Part shown: piece after piece, positions 33,818 to 42,357 of the stretch | Numbering within the stretch: the stretch's first letter is position 1 | Layout: every line of letters begins with the position of its first letter | Position numbers and translations under genes: made by a program | Notes under the pieces: generated by a model | Seen by the model: only the letters and a program-made list of their open reading frames with translations | Told to the model about the DNA's origin: nothing | Databases searched by the model: none | DNA from: Opitutaceae bacterium | GTDB taxonomy: Bacteria > Verrucomicrobiota > Verrucomicrobiia > Opitutales > Opitutaceae | Assembly (NCBI GenBank): GCA_005792355.1 | Contig: SXSC01000237.1 | Location: 1 to 45,328, forward strand | Direction of reading: 5' to 3' | Length of the DNA stretch: 45,328 bases

Positions 33818-34347
33818 AACCCTTCCCGTTCGCGGATTACCTCGTTGTCGTTATCTTTGCGTTCGTCGTTGGAATCACTGTGGTCGGCGCGCTGATCGCT
33901 GCGCTCTCTACCCGACTCATCCGCGGGGTGTGCGGACTCATGATCTGCTGCGTCGGCCTGGCGGGGCTCTATTACTTCCTGCACAGTCCGTTTCTGGCGC
34001 TGATGGAGATCCTCGTCTACGTCGGCGCGGTCTGCGTCACGATTGTCTTCGGTGTCATGCTCTCCGAGACCGATGAGCCGCCGCATCAGGAGAAGCGCAG
34101 CCACGCCATTCTGTGGGGTGGTTCCGCGCTGCTCTTGTGTCTCGCACTCTGGTTGGCGCTCTCGCGGTTGGGTCTCGCCGGACCGTGGCCGACGACACCC
34201 ATTCGCGTGAACGACGGCTCGGTGCCTGCGATTGGAGCCGCCTTGCTCACCACCTACAGCCTGCCCTTCGAGCTGATTTCCGTCGTGCTCCTCGTCGCCA
34301 TCTTGGGGGCGCTGGTGGTGGCCCGCTCCGGGAGGACCAAAGAATGA
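33814..34347 (+). CDS. nuoJ: Complex I subunit J, cluster 2
   Basis: A 177-residue membrane protein with the NuoJ signature HSPFLALMEILVYVGAVCVTIVFGVML (central helix). The overall layout is five helices. It overlaps nuoI and nuoK by 4 bases each. Confidence 0.92.
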   Translation: MKPFPFADYLVVVIFAFVVGITVVGALIAALSTRLIRGVCGLMICCVGLAGLYYFLHSPFLALMEILVYVGAVCVTIVFGVMLSETDEPPHQEKRSHAILWGGSALLLCLALWLALSRLGLAGPWPTTPIRVNDGSVPAIGAALLTTYSLPFELISVVLLVAILGALVVARSGRTKE

Positions 34348-34670
34348 ATCTCCTGCAACTTCACCAACAGCCCGGCGTTTACCTCGTCGTCGCCGCGTTT
34401 CTCCTCGTAGTCGGCATCTATGGGCTGATCCGACGCCGGACCTTGATCGGCATGCTCATCGCCGGCGAACTGATCTTCTCCGCCGCCTCGCTAAATCTCC
34501 TGGCGGTGAATCGCTTTTTTGCGCCCGACCCCACGGTGGGCCAGATCTTCGTCCTCTTCATCATGGGCCTCGCCGCCGCCGAGGTTGCCATCGCCCTAAG
34601 CATCATCATCGCGGTTTACCGCAACTATCGCTCGATCCACTCGGGCGACATGTCGGAGCTGAAAGGCTAG
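34344..34670 (+). CDS. nuoK: Complex I subunit K, cluster 2
   Basis: A 108-residue three-helix protein. The two intramembrane glutamates are in MLIAGELIFSAASLN and GLAAAEVAIALSIIIAVYRN. It ends with ELKG, close to the end of the cluster 1 copy (RLKG). The gap that follows contains a dispersed palindromic element. Confidence 0.93.
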   Translation: MNLLQLHQQPGVYLVVAAFLLVVGIYGLIRRRTLIGMLIAGELIFSAASLNLLAVNRFFAPDPTVGQIFVLFIMGLAAAEVAIALSIIIAVYRNYRSIHSGDMSELKG

Positions 34671-34796
34671 CCAAGCCGCCGGGCAAGACCGCGATGAACG
34701 CCAAACCTCCTCTTCAAGTCTCGCTTGCAATCGCCAGCGGTCCCCCTGCCCGGCGGCTTAAGCAGCGCTGCGCGCGCCAGTTCGTCCCCGCCTTTC

Positions 34797-34870
34797 GGCG
34801 CCGACAAAGCGGCGCCCTCCGAAAGGAGACGCATCCCTTTTTTCGGAGGGCTGCGCTTTGTCGCAGCCGC
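34797..34870. repeat. Dispersed palindromic element, copy A (after nuoK)
   Basis: CCGACAAAGCGGCGCCCTCCGAAA (two blocks, 34801-34824) pairs with 34841-34862, which reads TTTCGGAGGGCTGCGCTTTG and continues, with two mismatches over 22 bases. The right part, GCTGCG CTTTGT CGCAGC, is itself a small hairpin. The same element with the arms swapped occurs at 44522-44592. It looks like a BIME/REP-type mobile repeat. It lies in a 288-base gap that separates nuoK from the MrpD-like genes. Confidence 0.8.
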
Positions 34871-34958
34871 GTATCGCCGGTAGTGATAACCGGAGCGCAC
34901 GGCCGCCGGTCAACCCAGTCATCCCAAAGCCCGCACTAGGAACTCGGAACCTGTGGAC

Positions 34959-36434
34959 ATGACTGCGCCCTCCGACCTCCGCCTCCTGCTGGCCATTCTC
35001 GCTCCGCTCGTCGGAGCGGGGCTGGTGATGGCCTCTGGCAAGCGCCCCAACCTCCGCGAGGCCTGCTCGTTCCTCGCCGCGGTGACGCTCTTTGGCGTGG
35101 TGATATCGCTAATCCCCGACGTCCTCGCGGGCCGCACTCCACGCTGCACACTTTTCGAGCTCCTGCCCGGTCTGAGCTTCTCCCTGCGCGCGGACCCCCT
35201 CTCAATGATCTTCGCGGTCGCCGCGTCGTTCCTCTGGATCCTTACGGTCTTCTACGCGGCGGGTTACATGCGCACCCTCGAGGAACACGCGCAGACGCGG
35301 TTCAACGCCTGCTTCGCCCTCGCCCTCTTCGGCGCGATGGGCTGCGCGTTCTCGGACAATCTTCTCACGCTCTATCTTTTCTACGAGATCGTCAGCATCA
35401 CCACCTACCCGCTCGTTGCGCACCATCAGGACGCCGAGGGTTACGAGGGCGGCCGGAAGTACCTCACCTACCTGACCACCACGGCCAAGGGCCTGATTCT
35501 CCCAGCCATGGTGCTGATCTATGTGCTCTCCGGCACGCTCGATTTCGCCACCAACGTCCACTCCGGCATTTTGCCCGCGAGCGCCCACAACGGCGTCATC
35601 ACCGTTCTCTACATCTGCTGCATCCTCGGTTTCGCCAAGAACGGCATCATGCCGCTCCACCACTGGCTGCCCGGTGCCATGGTGGCGCCCACGCCTGTCA
35701 GCGCGCTGCTCCACGCCGTCGCCGTGGTGAAGGTCGGCGTGTTCTCCACTGTCCGCGTGATGCTCCACGTCTTCGGCGTGGATCTCATGGACCGGCTCAA
35801 CCTCGGAATGCCCACCGCGTATTTTGTCTCCATCACGATTCTCGGCGCCTCCATCATCGCGCTGAGCAAGGATAACCTGAAGCTGCGACTCGCCTACTCC
35901 ACCGTCAGCCAGCTGTCCTATATTATCCTCGGTGTGGCCCTGCTCACCCCCACCGCCGTGGCAGGCGGGCTGGTCCACATCGCCAATCACGCGTTTTCCA
36001 AGATCACCCTGTTCTTCTGCGCCGGTGCCATCTACGTGGCCACGCACAAAAAGAACATCTCCGAGATGAACGGCCTCGGCCGCGCGATGCCTTGGACGTT
36101 TGGCGCTTTCTCCGTCGCCGCGTTGAGCATGATCGGCGCGCCGCCCGTCGCCGGATTCATTTCCAAACTCTATCTGCTGATCGGCGCCCTCGATGCCGGA
36201 GCCATCGGCATCATGATCGTGCTCGTCGCCAGCACGCTCCTGAACGCCGCCTATTTCGTGCCGGTAATCTACCACGGCTTCTTCGGCCAACCGTCCGCCG
36301 AAGACGCCCGCCATCACCACCACGAGGCGCCGCTCGCGATGGTGATCCCCCTCTGCCTCACCGCCGCAATCTCGGTACTCCTCGGCTTGTATCCTGATTT
36401 ATTCATGCAATTCGCCCTGGCTGTCGTGAAATGA
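34959..36434 (+). CDS. MrpD-like antiporter subunit, first copy, replacing NuoL in cluster 2
   Basis: A 491-residue proton-conducting membrane subunit closer to MrpD/NuoM-like antiporter subunits than to NuoL. TM5 Glu143 (LYLFYEIVSITTYPLVAHH) and TM7 Lys227 (GFAKNGIMPLHHWLPGAMVAPTPVSALLH) are both present. There is no C-terminal lateral-helix extension. The ATG at 34959 is used; a GTG two codons before it is in frame. It overlaps the 86-residue gene by 4 bases. Confidence 0.88.
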   Translation: MTAPSDLRLLLAILAPLVGAGLVMASGKRPNLREACSFLAAVTLFGVVISLIPDVLAGRTPRCTLFELLPGLSFSLRADPLSMIFAVAASFLWILTVFYAAGYMRTLEEHAQTRFNACFALALFGAMGCAFSDNLLTLYLFYEIVSITTYPLVAHHQDAEGYEGGRKYLTYLTTTAKGLILPAMVLIYVLSGTLDFATNVHSGILPASAHNGVITVLYICCILGFAKNGIMPLHHWLPGAMVAPTPVSALLHAVAVVKVGVFSTVRVMLHVFGVDLMDRLNLGMPTAYFVSITILGASIIALSKDNLKLRLAYSTVSQLSYIILGVALLTPTAVAGGLVHIANHAFSKITLFFCAGAIYVATHKKNISEMNGLGRAMPWTFGAFSVAALSMIGAPPVAGFISKLYLLIGALDAGAIGIMIVLVASTLLNAAYFVPVIYHGFFGQPSAEDARHHHHEAPLAMVIPLCLTAAISVLLGLYPDLFMQFALAVVK

Positions 36435-36691
36435 AACTGCTCCGCCTCATCGAATTTCTGCGCCGCCACCTCAAGACCGTCATCCGGGTCTGCCTCGCGC
36501 TGCTCGTGCTCCTCGTGCTCGTCGACGCGATTCCCTACTTCGTCGACAAACAGCACGCGCACACGAAGGCCGAGCACATCCCCGGTTTCTGGGCCGCCTT
36601 CGGGTTCGTCGCGTGTGTCGTGATAGTTCTCGTTTCCAAGGCGTTTGGCCACGCCGGGATCATGACCCGGGAGGATTATTACGATGAGTGA
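36431..36691 (+). CDS. Small two-helix membrane protein between the MrpD-like genes
   Basis: An 86-residue protein with two predicted helices (about 15-40, CLALLVLLVLVDAIPYFV; about 53-77, FWAAFGFVACVVIVLVSK) and a conserved-looking C-terminus GHAGIMTREDYYDE. I recall similar small proteins with PGFWxxFG and xREDYYD next to paired antiporter subunits in deltaproteobacterial gene clusters, so it may be a fixed accessory subunit of this complex. No established function. It overlaps both neighbours (4 and 8 bases), which implies stoichiometric translation. Confidence 0.8.
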   Translation: MKLLRLIEFLRRHLKTVIRVCLALLVLLVLVDAIPYFVDKQHAHTKAEHIPGFWAAFGFVACVVIVLVSKAFGHAGIMTREDYYDE

Positions 36692-38516
36692 TTTTCCCGC
36701 CATCATCGGCGCCCTGGCCTCCGACCTCTGGCCTCAGTCCTCCGGTTTCTGGCTCCACCCGTCCTTGATCCTGATCGTCGGCGGCCTCGTGCTGCCGCTG
36801 GTGCCCGCGCGCCTGCGCCAGGGCTGGCTGCTGCTCGTGCCCATCCTCACCTTCGCGCGCATCGTCGCGATGACCAAGGGCACGTTCGGTGAGGTCCACT
36901 TTCTGCAATTCACCCTGATCTTCGGGCGCGTGGATGCGCTGAGCCTGGTCTTCGCCTACATCATGGGGCTGATGTGCCTCCTCGGCTCGCTGTACGGCCT
37001 GCACGTCAAACGCGCCATCGAACACACCGCGGCGTGGATCTATGTCGCCGGTTCCCTCGGTGCCATCTTCGCGGGCGACTTGGTCACGCTCTTTCTTTTC
37101 TGGGAGATCATGGCGCTCTCCTCGGTTTTCCTGATCTGGTTTCGCGGACGCGACGAATCGCTCCGTGCGGGCTATCGTTATCTCCTCGTCCACATGGCGG
37201 GCGGCGTGGCCCTGCTCGCTGGCATCATGCTCCACTACCAGGCGTCGGGCAGCATGGCCTTCGCCGCCTTCGACGTGCAGCATCCCACCGCGGCGATCTA
37301 CCTGATCATGATCGGCTTCATCCTGAACGCCGCCGTGCCGCCGCTGCACGCCTGGCTGCCCGACGCCTACGGTGAGGCCACGTTCAACGGCTCCGTCTTT
37401 CTCTGCGCTTTTACCACCAAGACCGCCGTGTACGCGCTCATCCGCGGATTCGCCGGGATGGAAATCCTCGTGGTGCTCGGCGTCGTCATGGCCCTCTACG
37501 GCGTGGTCTACGCCGTGTTGGAAAACGACTGCCGCCGTCTGCTCGCCTATCACATTGTCAGCCAGGTCGGCTACATGGTGGCCGGCGTCGGCCTCGGCAC
37601 CGAGCTCGCGATCAACGGTGCCTGCGCGCACGCCTTCGCGCACATTCTTTACAAGGGCCTCCTCTTCATGGGCTGCGGCTCCGTGCTGCACATGACCGGG
37701 AAAAGCAAGTTCACGGAGCTCGGCGGACTCTACGCGAAGATGCCGTGGACCTTCCTGTTCACGCTCATCGGCGGACTCTCGATCTCCGCGTTTCCGCTCT
37801 TCAGCGGCTTCGTCAGCAAGTCGATGATCGTCCAGGCCGGCTTCGAGGATCACAAGCTCTGGGCCGCGTTCCTGCTGATGCTCGCCTCGGCCGGGACCTT
37901 CCTGCACACGGGCCTGAAGGTTCCGTACTTCATCTGGTTTGGAAAAAATCATTGCACCAAGGAAACCTGGGACCGCGCCGCCGAGCCGCCGTGGAACATG
38001 ATCACGGCCATGGCCGTCACCGCGTTTCTCTGCATCTTCATCGGCTGCTACACGCCGTACCTTTACCGGATGCTGCCCCACCCCGTGGACTATCATCCGT
38101 ACACGGCGTACCACGTTTCCGAGACGCTGCAGATTCTGCTCTTCACCGCCCTCGGCTTCTTCCTGCTGATCAAGAAACTGGAGCCGGAAGCCAAGATCAG
38201 CCTCGACCTCGACTGGCCCTACCGCATCGGCGGCCGCGCCTTCCTTTGGCTCGCGCAGAAACCCATCCAGTTTGTGGATAATTTCGTCGGCGAAATCTAC
38301 CGCGTGGGCGGACTGCTGCCGCTCATGGTCTCCGCGCGGTGGTCCGCTGTATTTGACAACCACGTAATCGACAGCGCGGTCGATGGCTTCGCCGCCACCA
38401 TTCGTAGTTTTGGCGGCCGGCTGCGCAGCGCCCAACGCGGCGCGTTGCAGGAGAACCTCACCGTGGCCTTCGGCGTCGGTGCGGTCCTCGTCCTCATCTT
38501 TGTCCTGATCTTCTGA
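36684..38516 (+). CDS. Second MrpD-like antiporter subunit with C-terminal extension, lacking the TM7 lysine
   Basis: A 610-residue antiporter-like subunit. TM5 Glu141 (LFLFWEIMALSSVFLIWF) and TM8 Lys246 (AFTTKTAVYALIRGF) are present. At the TM7 position nine residues before the Trp of the LHAWLPDAYGEAT motif, Asn215 stands where Lys is usual. After the pump core there is a TM helix (LQILLFTALGFFLLIK), about 94 soluble/amphipathic residues, and a last TM (AFGVGAVLVLIFVLIF). This is the layout of the NuoL lateral helix, so it may take the NuoL role. It starts inside the small gene. Confidence 0.9.
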   Translation: MSDFPAIIGALASDLWPQSSGFWLHPSLILIVGGLVLPLVPARLRQGWLLLVPILTFARIVAMTKGTFGEVHFLQFTLIFGRVDALSLVFAYIMGLMCLLGSLYGLHVKRAIEHTAAWIYVAGSLGAIFAGDLVTLFLFWEIMALSSVFLIWFRGRDESLRAGYRYLLVHMAGGVALLAGIMLHYQASGSMAFAAFDVQHPTAAIYLIMIGFILNAAVPPLHAWLPDAYGEATFNGSVFLCAFTTKTAVYALIRGFAGMEILVVLGVVMALYGVVYAVLENDCRRLLAYHIVSQVGYMVAGVGLGTELAINGACAHAFAHILYKGLLFMGCGSVLHMTGKSKFTELGGLYAKMPWTFLFTLIGGLSISAFPLFSGFVSKSMIVQAGFEDHKLWAAFLLMLASAGTFLHTGLKVPYFIWFGKNHCTKETWDRAAEPPWNMITAMAVTAFLCIFIGCYTPYLYRMLPHPVDYHPYTAYHVSETLQILLFTALGFFLLIKKLEPEAKISLDLDWPYRIGGRAFLWLAQKPIQFVDNFVGEIYRVGGLLPLMVSARWSAVFDNHVIDSAVDGFAATIRSFGGRLRSAQRGALQENLTVAFGVGAVLVLIFVLIF

Positions 38517-38528
38517 CGCCATCGCGCG

Positions 38529-40025
38529 ATGACGACACTTTCCACCATCACTTCCGGTCTCCCTCTGCTCAGCGTGCTGATCTTCAGCCCGCTGGTGGCC
38601 GCCGCTGGGGCCGCCCTGATTGGCAGCGAGCGCCTGCTGCGCTGGTGGACGCTCGCCTGCACCACCGGGATCGCGGCGCTGTCGCTGCCGCTCTGGTGGC
38701 GCTTCAATCCGGACACCGCTGATTTTCAATTTCGCGAGCAAGTCGCGTGGATTCCCTTCCTGAAGGTCGACTACAAACTGGGCATCGATGGAATCAGCCT
38801 CCTGCTCGTGCTGCTGACGACGCTGATCATGCCGCTCTGCGTGCTCGCGTCGTGGAACTACATCAAGCACCGCTTGAAGGAGTTCATGATCTGCCTGCTG
38901 GTCATGGAGACGGCGATGATCGGTGTGTTCTGCGCCCTCGATGCGATTTTGTTCTTCGTGTTTTGGGAGGCAATGTTGATCCCGATGACGCTGCTCATCG
39001 GTGTCTGGGGTGGACCGCGCAAGATCTACGCCGCGATCAAGTTCTTCATCTACACGATGGCGGGCTCCATCTTTCTCCTCGTCGCGCTGATCGCGCTGCG
39101 CATCAAGACCGGGAGCTTCGCCCTCGAAGGGATGATGGGCCAGAACTTCGAGCCCGGGCTCCAGCTCTGGGTCTTTGCGGCGTTCTTCCTGTCCTTTGCG
39201 ATCAAGGTTCCGATGTTCCCGTTCCACACGTGGCTGCCCGCCGCCCACGTCGAGGCGCCGACCGCCGGCAGCGTGGTGCTCGCCAGTGTGTTGCTCAAGA
39301 TGGGCACCTACGGTTTCCTGCGCTTCTGCCTGCCGATTACGCCGTACGCGACCCAGACGCTGGCGCCGTACGTCCTCGCCCTCTCCGCGATTGCCATTCT
39401 CTACGGTGGCTTCACGGCCCTCGCCCAAAGCGACCTGAAGAAGCTCGTGGCGTATTCCAGCGTGAGCCACATGGGCTTTGCCACGCTCGGCATCTTTGTT
39501 CTCAACGCCAGCGGCCTCGAGGGCGCCGTGCTCGTGATGATCAATCACGGCGTGACCACCGGCGCCTTGTTCATCTGTGTCGGCATCATCTATGAGCGCC
39601 TGCACAGCCGCGAACTGGCCGCCGCCGCCGGGATTGGGAAATTCATGCCCGTGTTCGCCGGCTTCTTCGGCGTGTTCTGCCTCTCATCCCTCGCCTTCCC
39701 CGGCACCAACAGCTTTATCGGCGAATTCCTCGTCCTCGCCGGCAGCTTCGCCCGCTCGCAGGTGCTGACGATCTGCGTCGTGCCCGGTGTCGTCATCGCC
39801 GCCGCGTACACGCTGCGGATGCTGCAACGGGTCGCTTGGGGCGGCACCAGCAACCCGGCGCACTCCGGGCTCAAGGACCTCGAGTTCCGCGAAATCGTCA
39901 CCCTCGCGCCATTGCTCGTCTTCGTTTTCTGGATCGGCCTCCACCCGCAACCGTTCGTCCGTGTCATGCACGCGACCGTGCTCCACCTCCTCCAGCAGGC
40001 CGGCCAGGCGGCCTCCGTGCCCTAG
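38529..40025 (+). CDS. nuoM: Complex I subunit M, cluster 2
   Basis: A 498-residue NuoM with Glu147 (FVFWEAMLIPMTLLIGVWG), Lys226 (FAIKVPMFPFHTWLPAAHVEAPTAGS) and the TM12 acidic residue (GTNSFIGEFLVLAG). All key residues are intact. The 12-base spacing to the upstream gene is short. The stop is followed by a 437-base repeat-rich gap before nuoN. Confidence 0.95.
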   Translation: MTTLSTITSGLPLLSVLIFSPLVAAAGAALIGSERLLRWWTLACTTGIAALSLPLWWRFNPDTADFQFREQVAWIPFLKVDYKLGIDGISLLLVLLTTLIMPLCVLASWNYIKHRLKEFMICLLVMETAMIGVFCALDAILFFVFWEAMLIPMTLLIGVWGGPRKIYAAIKFFIYTMAGSIFLLVALIALRIKTGSFALEGMMGQNFEPGLQLWVFAAFFLSFAIKVPMFPFHTWLPAAHVEAPTAGSVVLASVLLKMGTYGFLRFCLPITPYATQTLAPYVLALSAIAILYGGFTALAQSDLKKLVAYSSVSHMGFATLGIFVLNASGLEGAVLVMINHGVTTGALFICVGIIYERLHSRELAAAAGIGKFMPVFAGFFGVFCLSSLAFPGTNSFIGEFLVLAGSFARSQVLTICVVPGVVIAAAYTLRMLQRVAWGGTSNPAHSGLKDLEFREIVTLAPLLVFVFWIGLHPQPFVRVMHATVLHLLQQAGQAASVP

Positions 40026-40462
40026 CCGCAAACAAAGGACCACTCCTTGAACCACAATGGCACAGAGATCCGGCGGGGCGCAGCCGCAACCAAACTTGAA
40101 CTCCAATCCTTTGCACAGAAGGCAACGAAGCAAACGAAGCGAGCCGAGACGCATGACTCTTCATTCTCTTTGTTGCCTTCTGTTCAAATTTCGTGGCTTG
40201 AAGATGCACGTAGGAAAACAACATGTGCAGGCCTTGTTGCATGGGCCAAAACCGGCGCGAGTATGCTAACATCGGTTCGAGTCGTTCATCGTTGCGGCGA
40301 TTTGGCCGATTCATTTTCCAGGCACTTAACCACGGATTTCACGGATCAATCCCGGATGAAGACGGCCTTTATCCGTGCTGATCCGTGCCATCCGTGGTCA
40401 AGAATCAGCCGTTTCCCCTGTGGTTGCGACCGCCGCGATACGAACGATTCGGTCTAACGCCT
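40026..40462. repeat. 437-base gap in cluster 2 with two unrelated palindromic repeats
   Basis: Two families lie here. CAGAAGGCAACGAAG (40116-40130) pairs with CTTTGTTGCCTTCTG (40168-40182) in 14 of 15 positions. ACCACGGATTTCACGGATCA (40329-40348) pairs with 40379-40398 (18 of 20). Neither has a T-run behind it, and each could fold in RNA. No gene could be supported: the open frames either lack conservation or run into nuoN. Any promoter for nuoN would have to be here. Confidence 0.7.
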
Positions 40463-41923
40463 ATGTCACTTTCCTCGTTCCAGGCCTTTCTCCCCGAGCT
40501 CGTGCTGCTGGCCGGCGGACTCGTGCTTTTTTTCGTCACCCTCGGCGAAGGCCTGGCCCGGCGCGCGCGGCTCGTGGCGCTTGTCACCGCGCTGGTCACA
40601 TTGGTGACATGCGCTTGCTGCCTGGGCCAACAGGCGGTGCTCTTCAGCGGCGCCTACCGCGTCGATGCCTTCTCGCAGCTGCTGAAACTGATTCTGGCCT
40701 TTGGCTTCACCGCCATTCTGCTCCTCAGTGGGCGCCTCCCCGACATCCGTGAACGCATTCAGCCGGAATACTACCTCTTCCTCACCCTGAGCGTGTCCGG
40801 CCTCCTGATGCTCGTGAGTTGCGTCGATCTCATCGCGCTGGTCATCGCCCTCGAGTTGTCCTCCTTCCCGCTTTACCTGCTCGTCCCCATGCGCCGCGAA
40901 CGCGAGGGCCAGCGCAACCAGATGGAATCGGCCATCAAGTACATCATGTTCGGCGTCGCGGCCAACGGCCTCATGCTCTTCGGCCTGAGCTACCTGTTCG
41001 GCCTCACCGGCACGACGTCGCTCCCCCTCATGGCGGCCAATCTCAAGCCCCTCATCCAGTCCCCGCTCGCCGTGGTGGGTCTGGCCCTCGCGTTTTGCGG
41101 GCTCTACTACAAGCTGGCCATCTTCCCCTTTCACTTCTGGACGCCCGACGTCTACCAGGGCTCCTCAAACGAGACGGCGAGCCTCATCGCCTCGCTGCCA
41201 AAAATCGGCGCCGTCGCCGTCCTCGTGCGTCTGGTCTCGCTCGCGACGCCCGACCACGCAACCATTGCCCTGCTGCTCACGGGCCTGGCCATCGCCTCGA
41301 TGTTTTACGGCAATCTTCTCGCGCTCGGCCAGACGGACTTCAAACGGTTGCTCGGCTTCTCCGGCATCGCCCACGCCGGCTATGCCGTGGTCGGCTTCGT
41401 CACCCTCAGCGATCCGGGCTTCGCCGCGGCGCTGTATTACATCACCGGCTACATGCTGATGGTGCTGGCCTGCTTCGTGGTGATTTCACGCGTCTCGCGC
41501 GATGGCACCAACGTGGCCATCGCGGAACTCGCCGGACTTCATCGCCGGTCGCCGTTGCTCGCGGTGACGCTGTTGGTCGGCGTGTTCGGCCTCGCCGGCA
41601 TTCCACCCTTCGTGGGTTTCTTCGGCAAACTCTCGCTGCTGACCGCCGCCCTGGCCAAGGGACACCTCCTGCTGGTCATCATCACGATGATCAACGCCGC
41701 CATCGCGGTGTACTATTACCTCCGCGTGATCCGCGAGGCCGTGTTCGGCGAACCGGTGGGGAAAGCCGGACCCATCCCGCTCGATTCTTCCACCCGCGTG
41801 CTCTGCCTCGCGCTGATCATCGCCATCGTCGCTCTCGGCGTGGCACCCGCCGTGGTCATCGACGCCCTGGCGCATTCCCTGGCCGGACTAAATCAGCCGC
41901 TGGTGTGGGTTCCTGCGCAGTAG
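40463..41923 (+). CDS. nuoN: Complex I subunit N, cluster 2
   Basis: A 486-residue NuoN with Glu131 (VIALELSSFPLYLLVPM), Lys217 (GLYYKLAIFPFHFWTPDVYQG) and a Lys in the TM12 region (GFFGKLSLLTAALAKG). ATG 40463 is preferred; an upstream in-frame ATG (40385) would include part of a palindromic repeat. It closes the second cluster. Confidence 0.94.
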   Translation: MSLSSFQAFLPELVLLAGGLVLFFVTLGEGLARRARLVALVTALVTLVTCACCLGQQAVLFSGAYRVDAFSQLLKLILAFGFTAILLLSGRLPDIRERIQPEYYLFLTLSVSGLLMLVSCVDLIALVIALELSSFPLYLLVPMRREREGQRNQMESAIKYIMFGVAANGLMLFGLSYLFGLTGTTSLPLMAANLKPLIQSPLAVVGLALAFCGLYYKLAIFPFHFWTPDVYQGSSNETASLIASLPKIGAVAVLVRLVSLATPDHATIALLLTGLAIASMFYGNLLALGQTDFKRLLGFSGIAHAGYAVVGFVTLSDPGFAAALYYITGYMLMVLACFVVISRVSRDGTNVAIAELAGLHRRSPLLAVTLLVGVFGLAGIPPFVGFFGKLSLLTAALAKGHLLLVIITMINAAIAVYYYLRVIREAVFGEPVGKAGPIPLDSSTRVLCLALIIAIVALGVAPAVVIDALAHSLAGLNQPLVWVPAQ

Positions 41924-42357
41924 CACCGGGGATGGTCTGCAAGTCAGAACGGCTCGACGAAATCACCTGTGTCGCTTCGCTTCGGCTCCCCCCGCGCTCA
42001 CTGTCGCAAAGGTGAACAAGACGGCAACGATCTCTCGCGCGCCGGTGGCGAGCACGGTTGCAGGGTGTGCCGTCACCGGCTGATTGGGGATTCACGCGTG
42101 CACGTGCAAACTTGAGAATGCCGGGGCCTCGCAGCCCGGCACCCGCAAGCATCTTCTTCTCCCGGAAAATGGCCGGGGCAGTGTCAATGGCTGCGGGAAT
42201 TGATCTGCGCCGCAGGCTTGCCCAAAGCGGTTTTCTGATTGCGTCCCCCGGACGACAGCCACCATGTCGATCCAGTCTCACCCCGGGGTTCCCACTCGAC
42301 CTCCCTGCTCCCCGGCTTTCCGTCCCTCCCCCTCCGTCCCCAATCAGCTCCCATCCC
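41924..42357. other. 434-base non-coding gap after the second nuo cluster
   Basis: I see no credible gene. GCCGGG (42120-42125) and CCCGGC (42135-42140) form a small hairpin without a T run. The right part (42290-42357) is C/T-rich and probably leader of the dioxygenase gene. No clear promoter. Confidence 0.45.

Noticed and set aside
40026-40462. Gene within the repeat-rich gap of cluster 2
   Set aside because: The open frame translates palindromic repeats and has no fold-like features.
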